A stretch of DNA of 35,130 nucleotides, from positions 1 to 35,130 of the forward strand of contig JAEZJQ010000052.1 in the NCBI GenBank assembly GCA_023436305.1, read 5' to 3'. The notes beneath the pieces are model-generated. The model saw only the letters and a program-made list of their open reading frames with translations, had not been told where the DNA came from and searched no databases. This DNA comes from Bacillota bacterium. GTDB taxonomy: Bacteria; Bacillota; UBA4882; UBA8346. Shown here piece after piece: positions 7,855 through 14,961 of the stretch (positions are counted from its first letter, which is position 1; every line of letters begins with the position of its first letter). The translations under genes were made by a program, and so were the position numbers.

Positions 7855-9738
7855 TTAACCGTTTTCGTTTGAAACCTCAGCCCGAATCCCGGAACGCCAT
7901 GGGTGGTATTCTATAACAATACTTTGCAAACCGGCCAAAAGCAGGGACCGTTCTTTTCCCAAATTATCTTTTAACTTCGCCAACCGTTCGGTCAATAAAT
8001 TACCATCGACCACTTTTGTCCGGGTGGTAAAAATCCGCTCGTGTTTGGTGGCGCCAACGCCTTCATCCAAGGTCAACAGTTCTTCGGTCATCTTCTCCCC
8101 CGGCCGAATTCCCGAAAACTCAATTTTTATATCTTTATCGGGAACGAAACCGGAAAGCCGGATTAATTCTTTCGCTAAATCAAGGATTTTCACCGGTTCC
8201 CCCATATCCAAAATAAAGACTTCACCACCCCGGCCAAAGGCCCCGGCCTGGATCACCAGTTGTACGGCTTCCGGAATCGTCATAAAAAACCGGGTCATCT
8301 CCGGATCGGTAATGGTAACCGGACCACCACGGGCAATTTGTTTTTTAAAATAAGGAACAACGCTACCCCGGCTTCCCAGGACATTACCGAAACGTACCGC
8401 AATGTAATTCGTAAGGCTCCTGCTATTCAGATCTTGAATAATCAGCTCCGCAATTCGTTTCGTCACTCCCATCACCGACGTGGGATTCACCGCTTTATCG
8501 GTGGAAATCAGCACAAAACGTTTGCAACCGTATTCATCAGCCAATTCGGCCAAAACTTTGGTCCCGAAAATATTGTTTTTGATCGCTTCGTCCGGCGCTT
8601 GTTCCATTAAAGGGACATGCTTATGCGCGGCGGCATGAAAAACAACCGTTGGCCGGTAAATTTTAAATACTTCCGTCATTTTTTCTCGATCCCGAACATC
8701 GCCAATAATAGGGATCTTTGGTAAACCAGGAAAACAATATGACAATTCCTGATCGATTTCAAAGATGGAATTCTCACCCCGGCCAAGTAGCAAGAGCGTT
8801 TCCGGCTTAAAGGAGGCCACTTGGCGGCAGAGTTCGGAACCAATACTACCACCGGCTCCGGTAATTAAAACACGTTCTTTCGTTAAATAACCGGCGATTT
8901 CAGCCAGATCAACTTTTACAGGTTCCCGCCCCAATAAATCCTCTACCGCCACATCACGCAATTGTTTGATGGAAACCATTCCATTAATGATTTCCGACAC
9001 CGCAGGAATCATGCGAATGTGGACCGCTTCTTGCTTGCAAATATCAAGAATTTCCCGGATATCCCGTTTCGACGCCGATGGTAGGGCGATAATTACTTCT
9101 TCAATCTCATACTGTTTAATAAAACGGGGAATGTCTTTCTGGGTACCCAAAATCGGTACGCCATGAAGGTGATGTCCTTGTTTGACCGGATCGTCATCCA
9201 CAAAGCCAATTGGCAAATAACTGGCCGACAATTCTTTAAAAATCTCGCGGATGATACTGGAACCCGCCGCTCCGGCTCCAACAATCAACAGCCGTCGTTT
9301 AACCGCATTTTTGGCGTTTAGCCTGGAAATCACCCATTCCCGCCGGAACCGGATAGCATACCGCAACCCACCCAGTAACAATATGCTTAATATCCAATCG
9401 ATGATTCCGAACGCTTTCGGCGTAGGGAAAGGAAGAATTCCCATACTTTGCGAACCCAATGCAATCGCCCAGATAATGATGGTGGAAACGGTAACCGCTT
9501 TGACCACTAAAAAAAACTCCGGTATACTGCTGTAGCTCCATAAACTCTGATAAAGCCGGAAAAATATAAAAACTACAATTCTGATTGTGGTAACTACGAA
9601 AGCAATAATCCACCAGTGCTTAAAGTATGAAGCCGGTATTCGTCCGTCATATCGTAAAACCAGGGCAAAAAGCCACGCCAAGTTGACAATCCCAATATCC
9701 AATATAACTTGCAATATATGATTACGCTGAAATTTCAA
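7855..9738 (-). CDS. Membrane-bound polysaccharide biosynthesis protein, CapD/PglF/FlaA1-type NDP-sugar 4,6-dehydratase
   Basis: 627 residues, normal for the large membrane-bound members (CapD, PglF, WbpM). Four hydrophobic segments lie in about residues 8-130. A first nucleotide-binding module follows (LIVGAGAAGSSIIREIF, near 151). The catalytic short-chain dehydrogenase domain starts at ITGAGGSIGSELCRQ (near 290) and has STDKAVNPTSVMGVTK, in which M-x3-K replaces the usual Y-x3-K, as known for this group. These enzymes convert UDP-GlcNAc or a related sugar to a 4-keto-6-deoxy product used for diNAcBac, QuiNAc or FucNAc. The start is a TTG with AAGGGA seven bases upstream. It is the first gene of the polysaccharide cluster after a 469-base non-coding stretch. 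The exact product sugar is unknown. Confidence 0.92.
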   Translation of the reverse strand: MKFQRNHILQVILDIGIVNLAWLFALVLRYDGRIPASYFKHWWIIAFVVTTIRIVVFIFFRLYQSLWSYSSIPEFFLVVKAVTVSTIIIWAIALGSQSMGILPFPTPKAFGIIDWILSILLLGGLRYAIRFRREWVISRLNAKNAVKRRLLIVGAGAAGSSIIREIFKELSASYLPIGFVDDDPVKQGHHLHGVPILGTQKDIPRFIKQYEIEEVIIALPSASKRDIREILDICKQEAVHIRMIPAVSEIINGMVSIKQLRDVAVEDLLGREPVKVDLAEIAGYLTKERVLITGAGGSIGSELCRQVASFKPETLLLLGRGENSIFEIDQELSYCFPGLPKIPIIGDVRDREKMTEVFKIYRPTVVFHAAAHKHVPLMEQAPDEAIKNNIFGTKVLAELADEYGCKRFVLISTDKAVNPTSVMGVTKRIAELIIQDLNSRSLTNYIAVRFGNVLGSRGSVVPYFKKQIARGGPVTITDPEMTRFFMTIPEAVQLVIQAGAFGRGGEVFILDMGEPVKILDLAKELIRLSGFVPDKDIKIEFSGIRPGEKMTEELLTLDEGVGATKHERIFTTRTKVVDGNLLTERLAKLKDNLGKERSLLLAGLQSIVIEYHPWRSGIRAEVSNENG

Positions 9739-9815
9739 TAAATTCCCTTCTTAGAATATGTATTTGGACCTTCATAATGTAGTATGCCCCACATCCAATA
9801 CTATTTTTCGATCAT

Positions 9816-9838
9816 CGGGCAAGAAATCTTCCCGATAT
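9816..9838 (-). promoter_or_regulatory. Leader hairpin upstream of the polysaccharide operon
   Basis: On the minus strand ATCGGGAA pairs with TTGCCCGAT (one bulged G) around a loop of about six bases, in the presumed leader about 80 bases before the first gene. No run of T follows on the minus strand, so it is not an ordinary intrinsic terminator. It may be an mRNA-stability or regulatory hairpin. Its role is not known. Confidence 0.3.
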
Positions 9839-9871
9839 CAAAATGTTTTTTATTGCCCTACATTTTTTCGA

Positions 9872-9900
9872 GATATATTGAGTTAATCCTGCATTTTCAA
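9872..9900 (-). promoter_or_regulatory. Candidate sigma-A promoter for the polysaccharide operon
   Basis: Minus strand TTGAAA (9900-9895), a 17-base spacer, then TATATC (9877-9872). This would start a transcript about 130 bases before the capD-like gene. A second possible pair, TTGTAT then TATAGT after 16 bases, lies further upstream near 9943-9970. Both sit in very A/T-rich DNA, so confidence is modest. Confidence 0.35.
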
Positions 9901-10034
9901 TAAAATTTTAATAAATCCGGGTTAGGGGAATATTGCCTTTTCCTCACTATAATTAATATCTAAAAAAATACAAAAATTTTCTCATGCTAAAAAGAAGTTT
10001 AATTAAACTGTAACATGAAATCAATTCTTTAACA

Positions 10035-10069
10035 TAAAAAACCAATTGAGTTATAATAACCAATTGGTG
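10035..10069 (-). terminator. Terminator-like hairpin downstream of the DJ-1-family gene
   Basis: On the minus strand ACCAATTG (10068-10061) pairs with CAATTGGT (10048-10041) around a 12-base loop, and TTTTT follows directly (10040-10036). The stem is A/T-rich, so it may be leaky. The position between the DJ-1-family gene and the polysaccharide promoter region fits a transcript end. Confidence 0.5.
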
Positions 10070-10207
10070 TATGGGCGGCATATGGCGAACAAGACATCAG
10101 TATTGTTTATATTCATAAACTGTTTCACCATACGCTAAACTTTTATTGTAACAAGCCATAAGCCATATAGAATCTAAGCGGGCTGGCTTTTGCCATATGT
10201 TATACGC

Positions 10208-10735
10208 TTATTGGGCCAGTAACTCCGCCAATGCTTCGCCGAATGCGGTGGCGGCTTCAGGGCCGCACCCGGTAATTACTGTCGCTTGATTGGATTGTGA
10301 ATGATCGATTTCCACCTGGCTTCCGGTATAAATAGCCCCACCGGCTTTTAAGGCTTCTTTGCCATCAGGGAAAACCGTGGCTTTCCGGCCTTTAAGCAGT
10401 CCGGCATTGGCTAAAATCACCGGAGCAATACATATAGCGCCAATAACTTTACCGGGTTGATTGAAATGCTTTGCGATTTCATGGGCGGTTGCATCATTAA
10501 AATACTGGGAACTGCCCCCGCCCCCAATAAAAATTACGGCATCCAACACTTGATTCCGTAAATCCTTAACCAAAATGTCCGGTTTTACAACCATTCCCAA
10601 TTTCCCAAACGCTTTTACCAAAGTAGTGGATGCAGTAAGGACTTTGATCCCTCTTTCCTCCAAAATATCTTTCGGTTTTTCATATTCCTCATCACGAAAT
10701 ATCTGTTCGGCAATGATCAAAACAACAGTTTTCAT
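10208..10735 (-). CDS. DJ-1/PfpI family protein
   Basis: 175 residues, the full length of a single DJ-1/PfpI (class I glutamine amidotransferase-like) domain. The nucleophile-elbow region GAICIAPVILANAGLL places the conserved cysteine at C102. An acidic cluster near 15-17 is where the partner glutamate sits in this family, and FIGGGGSSQYF is also typical. Members include deglycase/chaperone-like and stress-response proteins; sequence alone does not show which activity applies. The gene is monocistronic by layout: 157 bases after sigE and followed by a terminator-like hairpin. Its ribosome binding site is a run of eight G (10742-10749 on the plus strand as C) seven bases before the ATG, which is unusual. 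sigG occupies the position after sigE in many spore formers, so this gene is an atypical neighbour. Confidence 0.88.
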   Translation of the reverse strand: MKTVVLIIAEQIFRDEEYEKPKDILEERGIKVLTASTTLVKAFGKLGMVVKPDILVKDLRNQVLDAVIFIGGGGSSQYFNDATAHEIAKHFNQPGKVIGAICIAPVILANAGLLKGRKATVFPDGKEALKAGGAIYTGSQVEIDHSQSNQATVITGCGPEAATAFGEALAELLAQ

Positions 10736-10892
10736 GTTTAACCCCCCCCTATTAGCGATTACGGATTAAAAGATTATTCATTGCAGTTGTTGAATTTTCT
10801 ACTAAAATACTAATTTTAAATCTTTAGCCTTAAGTTTTAAATCCGGAATCTTGAATCGTATTATTCGAGATTGTTATCATCGAACCCTGCTT

Positions 10893-11624
10893 TTAGTCTA
10901 AGCGGCGAATCTCTTTTTTTAATTTTTTAATAATTCGTTTTTCCAGACGGGAGATATACGATTGTGAAATTCCAAGTGAGTCGGCAACTTCTTTTTGGGT
11001 CTTTTCGGCACCATCTTTTAAACCAAAACGCAATTCCACAATCACCTTTTCCCGGCTCGAAAGATGACTCATGGCGGAATCCAACAAATTTTTATCAATT
11101 TCTTCCTCAACATATTTATAGGTCGAATCGTTATCCGTACCCAAAACATCGGAAAGAAGCAATTCATTGCCATCCCAATCGATATTTAACGGTTCATCGA
11201 AGGAAACCTCAATCCGGGTTTTATTATTCCGCCGCAAGTACATTAGTATTTCATTTTCGATGCAACGTGACGCATAAGTCGCTAATTTTATTTTTTTGGT
11301 AGGATCAAAGGTATTTACGGCTTTTATTAAGCCAATAGTACCGATGGATACCAAATCCTCGATGCCAACCCCGGTATTTTCAAATTTGCGGGCGATATAC
11401 ACCACCAGACGGAGATTGCGTTCAATTAAAACCGTTTTCACCGCTCGATCACCAGTGGCCAGTTTATCCAATAAAAATAATTCCTCCTCATTGGATAAAG
11501 GCGGCGGCAATGCTTCACTGCTTCCGATATAGGCCACCAGATCCGGAGTTAATTTTAATTTCATTAAAATACGTAGCCAAAATATACGAATCACTAACCG
11601 CCATTTTTTCCACCAAATCAACAT
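10893..11624 (-). CDS. sigE: RNA polymerase sporulation sigma factor pro-sigma-E
   Basis: 243 residues. The N-terminus is a basic, hydrophobic pro-region of about 31 residues ending LVAYIGSSEALPPPLS. This matches the pro-sigma-E processing region, where cleavage falls just before Tyr-Ile-Gly. Region 2 (ERNLRLVVYIARKFENTG, DLVSIGTIGLIKAVNTFDP, KLATYASRCIENEILMYLRR) and region 4 (EKVIVELRFGL, TQKEVADSLGISQSYISRLEKR) are complete. In Bacillus, sigma-E drives mother-cell transcription after SpoIIGA cleaves the pro-region. The ATG at 11624 has GAGGAG eight bases upstream. It follows spoIIGA by 87 bases with no terminator, so the two are probably co-transcribed. The usual downstream partner sigG is not next to it. 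Identification is secure. Confidence 0.97.
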   Translation of the reverse strand: MLIWWKKWRLVIRIFWLRILMKLKLTPDLVAYIGSSEALPPPLSNEEELFLLDKLATGDRAVKTVLIERNLRLVVYIARKFENTGVGIEDLVSIGTIGLIKAVNTFDPTKKIKLATYASRCIENEILMYLRRNNKTRIEVSFDEPLNIDWDGNELLLSDVLGTDNDSTYKYVEEEIDKNLLDSAMSHLSSREKVIVELRFGLKDGAEKTQKEVADSLGISQSYISRLEKRIIKKLKKEIRRLD

Positions 11625-11711
11625 CGGCCTCTCTCCTCATGTTTTACTGTTTTTAAATATTATGGTAGTTAAAAGTTAGAATTCAGTAGAAAAAATTAGT
11701 ATTCCAAATCC

Positions 11712-12632
11712 TTAACTTCGAAGTACCGTGGGGGGTATTAATGCATGAAAAGCTCCTTCCCTGGATAACGATTTATTATACAATCCGATGATTACATTCC
11801 GGTTGGTGATCGCTTGTTGCTTCAACCACACCTTTACCTCATCGGAACGAAAACCCACCAGTAAACCGTGTTCTTTTCCCAGTGAATGGAAGGGCAAAAC
11901 CCGGATCCGTTCCTCCCAGAAATCAGGGAGTTGAATATTGATTCCCAATTCACCACCTTGTATATTTTCGACCCATTGGATTAGTTCCACCGGTAACTGG
12001 TCTTTTATTCGCTTTAATTCCACAATCATTACCGGTACTCTGGTAATTGGATCGTGCAAGCGATTTCCGGTATCCAGCAAGGCATTAAGTTTTAAGATCC
12101 GGTCTCCCCAACTAATTTGCACCGGATACAGGCAAATTTGTTCCCAAAATTTCAGGTGGACGATGCCCCAACCTAGTTCACCCATAATCAAGATTAGACC
12201 GCTATGGAACACAAAACGCCACCAAACCGAAATCCGCCAATGAAAAAAACGTTGATTGATAATATCCAATCCCGAATGAATCCCGGCCAATAAAAAGGAA
12301 AGTAAATATATATATCCGAGTACCCGGAGAAACGCTTTTATCTTGAGTGGGGCAAAAGTTAAGCCGGCCATTAATACGGGCACGATGAAGATAAACACCA
12401 CCGGTGTAAACACCCAGGAATTTAATACCCCACCGGAAACAATGTAAAGCGACATCAGAAATTGAAATAACCCGCCAATGGCGCCACCCAATATGAAGCG
12501 TCTCCGTTTAACTTTAACACCGCTGATCTGGGCCACCATCCATAATAAAATGGCATCCTGAAACCAACTGATGAACCCGCCCAGCAACGGTTGATCAAGA
12601 TAAACTTGAATCGCCTGCAAAACATTCACCAT
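11712..12632 (-). CDS. spoIIGA: Sporulation sigma-E factor-processing peptidase SpoIIGA
   Basis: 306 residues, close to the family length. About five hydrophobic helices fill residues 15-165. The C-terminal half is an aspartic-protease domain with the catalytic motif LLDTGN (D187), then RLHDPITRVPVMIVE and the C-terminal FHALIPPTVL. SpoIIGA sits in the septal membrane and, after a signal from the forespore protein SpoIIR, removes the pro-region of sigma-E, encoded next door. The start is uncertain: the ATG at 12632 directly follows GAGGG with no spacer, so a start a few codons inside (GTG at 12629 or TTG at 12620) is possible. The upstream gap carries an ftsZ terminator candidate and a Spo0A-type promoter candidate. 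Confidence 0.95.
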   Translation of the reverse strand: MVNVLQAIQVYLDQPLLGGFISWFQDAILLWMVAQISGVKVKRRRFILGGAIGGLFQFLMSLYIVSGGVLNSWVFTPVVFIFIVPVLMAGLTFAPLKIKAFLRVLGYIYLLSFLLAGIHSGLDIINQRFFHWRISVWWRFVFHSGLILIMGELGWGIVHLKFWEQICLYPVQISWGDRILKLNALLDTGNRLHDPITRVPVMIVELKRIKDQLPVELIQWVENIQGGELGINIQLPDFWEERIRVLPFHSLGKEHGLLVGFRSDEVKVWLKQQAITNRNVIIGLYNKSLSREGAFHALIPPTVLRS

Positions 12633-12676
12633 CCCTCGTATATACTACAAATTTTCACGTTCCATTCCTTTATAAA

Positions 12677-12708
12677 ATTATACTTTCGATTTCACTATCC
12701 ATGTCGAA
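12677..12708 (-). promoter_or_regulatory. Candidate Spo0A-activated sigma-A promoter of spoIIGA-sigE
   Basis: The plus strand reads TGTCGAA at 12702-12708, a perfect 0A-box core; on the minus strand this is TTCGACA. It contains TCGACA, one base from the sigma-A -35. A perfect TATAAT lies at 12682-12677, 19 bases further on. Transcription would start about 40 bases before spoIIGA. In Bacillus the spoIIG operon is a Spo0A-P-activated sigma-A promoter with an over-long spacer and 0A boxes at the -35, so the arrangement matches in kind. Confidence 0.55.
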
Positions 12709-12769
12709 TTCTGGCTAAATATCCATGGAATCGAATTTTTTTAAGAGTTTTTACCGAACCCCCCTTAAA

Positions 12770-12803
12770 ATCGGAAAAGCGCCCAGGGGTTCCTGAACGC
12801 TTT
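12770..12803 (-). terminator. Terminator-like hairpin after ftsZ
   Basis: Minus strand AAAGCG (12803-12798) pairs with CGCTTT (12781-12776). Inside, CAGG pairs with CCTG around an AACC loop, with a TT/GG internal mismatch. TTTT ends the right arm and a further TTTT occurs a few bases on. It lies about 30 bases after the ftsZ stop and before the spoIIGA promoter candidate, a sensible place for a transcript end. The T-run is short. Confidence 0.5.
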
Positions 12804-12833
12804 CTGATCGGATATTCATTTGCAATTAATCGG

Positions 12834-13880
12834 TTATTTTTTCCGGAGAAAAGCCGGGATTTCCAGATCTTCACTGATAAACGGCTTGATTTCCAATTCG
12901 TCAATCCCGATTCGTTTCGTGGAACGGCGCGGTTCAAACCCGGTGGCAATGACCGTTACCCGGATCTCCTCCGCCAACGACTCATCGATCACTGCACCGA
13001 AAATGATATTCGCATCCTGATCGGCGGCTTTGGTGATGATGGCGGCCGCCTCATTCACCTCGTGGAGGCTTAAATTACTGCTTCCGGTAATATTTAACAA
13101 AACACCTTTCGCTCCTTCGATGGTCGTATCCAACAAGGGGCTCTGAATTGCCGCCTTAGCAGCCACCACCGCCCGGTTCTCCCCTTTAGCGATACCTATT
13201 CCCATTAAAGCTGATCCCGCTTGATCCATAATCGTCTTTACATCCGCAAAATCAACATTTATCAATCCGGTTATTGTTATGAGATCCGAAATACCTTGGA
13301 CTCCCTGTCGTAAAACATCATCCGCCATCCGGAATGCTTCAATAATCGAAGTATTTTTGTCGACAATTTGCAATAGCCGTTCATTGGGGATCATAATTAA
13401 GGTGTCCACATTCTCCCTGAGACTGGCAACCCCTTTCTCCGCTTGTGTCTGTCGAATCTTTCCCTCAAATAGAAAAGGTTTGGTAACGACTCCTACGGTT
13501 AAAGCTCCAATTTCCCTAGCCATCTGAGCGATAACCGGGGCCGCCCCCGTTCCAGTGCCACCACCCATTCCGGCAGTGATAAATACCATATCCGCACCCT
13601 GAAGCACTCCTAAAATTTCATCCTTACTTTCCATGGCGGCTCTTTGGCCAATTTCAGGATTGGCTCCGGCACCCAAGCCCTTGGTGATTAAATCACCAAT
13701 TCGTAATCGAATGTCTGCGTTGGACTTATTCAAAGCTTGGCCGTCGGTATTCAAAGCGATAAATTCGACACCCTGAATCTTGGTTTCAATCATCCGATTC
13801 ACCGCATTAGTGCCACCGCCCCCGACTCCAATCACTTTGATCGATGCAAATTGTTTATTTACCACCTCAAACTCAAGCAT
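12834..13880 (-). CDS. ftsZ: Cell division protein FtsZ
   Basis: About 348 residues from the ATG at 13880, which has AGGAGGAGC six bases upstream; an ATG at 13907 would add nine residues but lacks this site. The tubulin-like GTPase domain has GVGGGGTNAVNRMI, the tubulin signature GGGTGTGAAPVIA and the T7 loop NVDFADVKTIM. The C-terminal tail ends DLEIPAFLRKK, the conserved peptide that binds FtsA, SepF or ZapD-type partners. FtsZ polymerises at mid-cell, and near the pole at sporulation, to build the division ring. It follows ftsQ after a 241-base gap and, unusually, no ftsA lies between them. The gap carries sigma-H-like and sigma-A-like promoter candidates. Identification is certain. Confidence 0.98.
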   Translation of the reverse strand: MLEFEVVNKQFASIKVIGVGGGGTNAVNRMIETKIQGVEFIALNTDGQALNKSNADIRLRIGDLITKGLGAGANPEIGQRAAMESKDEILGVLQGADMVFITAGMGGGTGTGAAPVIAQMAREIGALTVGVVTKPFLFEGKIRQTQAEKGVASLRENVDTLIMIPNERLLQIVDKNTSIIEAFRMADDVLRQGVQGISDLITITGLINVDFADVKTIMDQAGSALMGIGIAKGENRAVVAAKAAIQSPLLDTTIEGAKGVLLNITGSSNLSLHEVNEAAAIITKAADQDANIIFGAVIDESLAEEIRVTVIATGFEPRRSTKRIGIDELEIKPFISEDLEIPAFLRKK

Positions 13881-14003
13881 CCAAAAGCTCCTCCTGTATG
13901 TTCCCATCCTTATATCAATGGCACATGTTTCTTATTCAATATCCAAGGAGTCTATGCGAGTAACACTTTTCAATAGCTTAAAATCACCAAATGTTGTATC
14001 CAG

Positions 14004-14032
14004 AATATGTCAGTCGACACTTTACGCTTCAA
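14004..14032 (-). promoter_or_regulatory. Candidate sigma-A promoter of ftsZ
   Basis: Minus strand TTGAAG (14032-14027), a 17-base spacer, then CATATT (14009-14004). The spacer contains TGTCGAC (14019-14013), one base off a 0A box, which could let Spo0A modulate this promoter. Sequence match only. Confidence 0.35.
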
Positions 14033-14104
14033 AAATCGATTTTCCACACAGACTCCGAGAGTATCTATCACTGATTCTCCGGCGTCTATTTTTTAATTAG
14101 CATA

Positions 14105-14134
14105 TAGTTCTGCAAAACAATTAGATAACCCTGC
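14105..14134 (-). promoter_or_regulatory. Candidate sigma-H promoter of ftsZ
   Basis: Minus strand GCAGGGTTA (14134-14126), a 12-base spacer, then GCAGAACTA (14113-14105). The Bacillus sigma-H consensus is RnAGGAWWW, 11-12 bases, RnnGAATWW; each half has one mismatch. In B. subtilis a sigma-H promoter raises ftsAZ expression at sporulation onset, so the position upstream of ftsZ is meaningful. The remaining 290-base gap (13881-14170) shows no gene. Confidence 0.4.
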
Positions 14135-14170
14135 CAAATATTTAAAAAATTTTCCACAGTACTTAACCGA

Positions 14171-14929
14171 TTATCGATGAGCTGAATTTCGAATCACAGT
14201 GGGAAATGAAGGAACCCGGAGGTCAATTTTGATGAGTTCATCCGCCGCTGTATGTGACAAAATCGAACGGAGTTCTTTGGAGATCTTTTCGGCCAACTGT
14301 TCGCCGTTCCCCAACTCTACTTTTAAAGTATGATTAGAATTGGGCAAATCAATATATAAGACATAGTTTTGCAGATCAATTTCACTAAGCATCACCCGTA
14401 AATTCTCATCCGCCAAACGCAATATTTCCATAGCGGCATCAAATTGAGAGCTTTTAACCGACTCCCCAATGGAAATTTTGCTGATAATAATTCCGGTAAC
14501 AATCGGCAATTTAATCGGTTCATTTTCGGCCTTAATGCCCATCGCTACTCCATCTTCACCGATTATCACATAGTTATCCGCAAATAACAATAAGCATAAT
14601 GGATGTCTTTCCTGAACTTCAATGGCGATTTTATCCGGGAGTACATAATATACTTTGGCAGCAGCGATTCGCGGATTACGCAAAATGATCTTTTGAAGCT
14701 TTTTACAGTTAATTTGAAAGATGTTTTTATATAAACTTAAATTGGTATTCCGTAGAATATCCGCCGTCGAAAGCGTCTGATTGCCTTTGACCAAAACCGC
14801 TTTCACCCCAAAAAACCGGGAATTGAAAACGATCAATCCCAGCAAGATAAGGAATAAAACGCCATATAGCCGCCCAAAATTTGGTTTCCGGTAATTTTGA
14901 TGATTTACAAGTTCGTCTGATGTTTTCAT
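14171..14929 (-). CDS. ftsQ: Cell division protein FtsQ/DivIB
   Basis: 252 residues with a cytoplasmic N-terminus of about 20 residues, one membrane helix (about 24-42, GVLFLILLGLIVF) and an extracytoplasmic POTRA domain beginning VKAVLVKGNQTLSTADI. This continues through NPRIAAAKVYYVLPDKIAIEVQERHP, typical of FtsQ/DivIB. The protein forms a complex with FtsL and DivIC that controls septal peptidoglycan synthesis by FtsW/FtsI. The ATG at 14929 has no good Shine-Dalgarno nearby; a strong hairpin (14937-14960) lies just upstream and AGGAGGAG lies on its far side. The gene directly follows the flagellar operon rather than mur genes. Family identification is good. Confidence 0.93.
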   Translation of the reverse strand: MKTSDELVNHQNYRKPNFGRLYGVLFLILLGLIVFNSRFFGVKAVLVKGNQTLSTADILRNTNLSLYKNIFQINCKKLQKIILRNPRIAAAKVYYVLPDKIAIEVQERHPLCLLLFADNYVIIGEDGVAMGIKAENEPIKLPIVTGIIISKISIGESVKSSQFDAAMEILRLADENLRVMLSEIDLQNYVLYIDLPNSNHTLKVELGNGEQLAEKISKELRSILSHTAADELIKIDLRVPSFPTVIRNSAHR

Positions 14930-14936
14930 TAGATTA

Positions 14937-14960
14937 AAACCGCACCAGATGGCGCGGTTT
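14937..14960 (-). promoter_or_regulatory. Strong RNA hairpin between the SwrB-like gene and ftsQ
   Basis: On the minus strand AAACCGCGCC pairs with GGTGCGGTTT around an ATCT tetraloop: ten pairs including one G-U wobble. The wobble position would be an A-C mismatch in plus-strand RNA, so the structure belongs to the minus transcript. Only UUUU then AA follows, a poor terminator tract, and the ftsQ ATG comes eight bases after the stem. It may be a weak terminator of the flagellar operon or a structured spacer controlling ftsQ translation. Confidence 0.6.
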
Positions 14961-14961
14961 C

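Larger units (their letters stand above)
9739..10207. other. 469-base non-coding stretch between the polysaccharide cluster and the DJ-1-family gene
   Basis: No credible gene on either strand. In minus-strand order it holds a nested hairpin overlapping the stop of the DJ-1-family gene (10175-10210) and several copies of GCCATAT in both orientations (10079-10199). A terminator-like stem-loop follows (10035-10069), then A/T-rich DNA with two promoter-like matches, and a leader hairpin at 9816-9838. The part below 10035 most likely carries the promoter and leader of the polysaccharide operon. I recognise no known riboswitch core. Confidence 0.6.

Noticed and set aside
12591..13073. Plus-strand open frame of 160 codons across ftsZ and spoIIGA
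   Set aside because: Antisense shadow of well-supported genes; no ribosome binding site or recognisable domain.
13980..14100. Imperfect inverted repeat in the ftsQ-ftsZ gap (CCGGAGA / TCTCGG)
   Set aside because: Bulged, long loop and no T-run; not convincing as a terminator or riboswitch.
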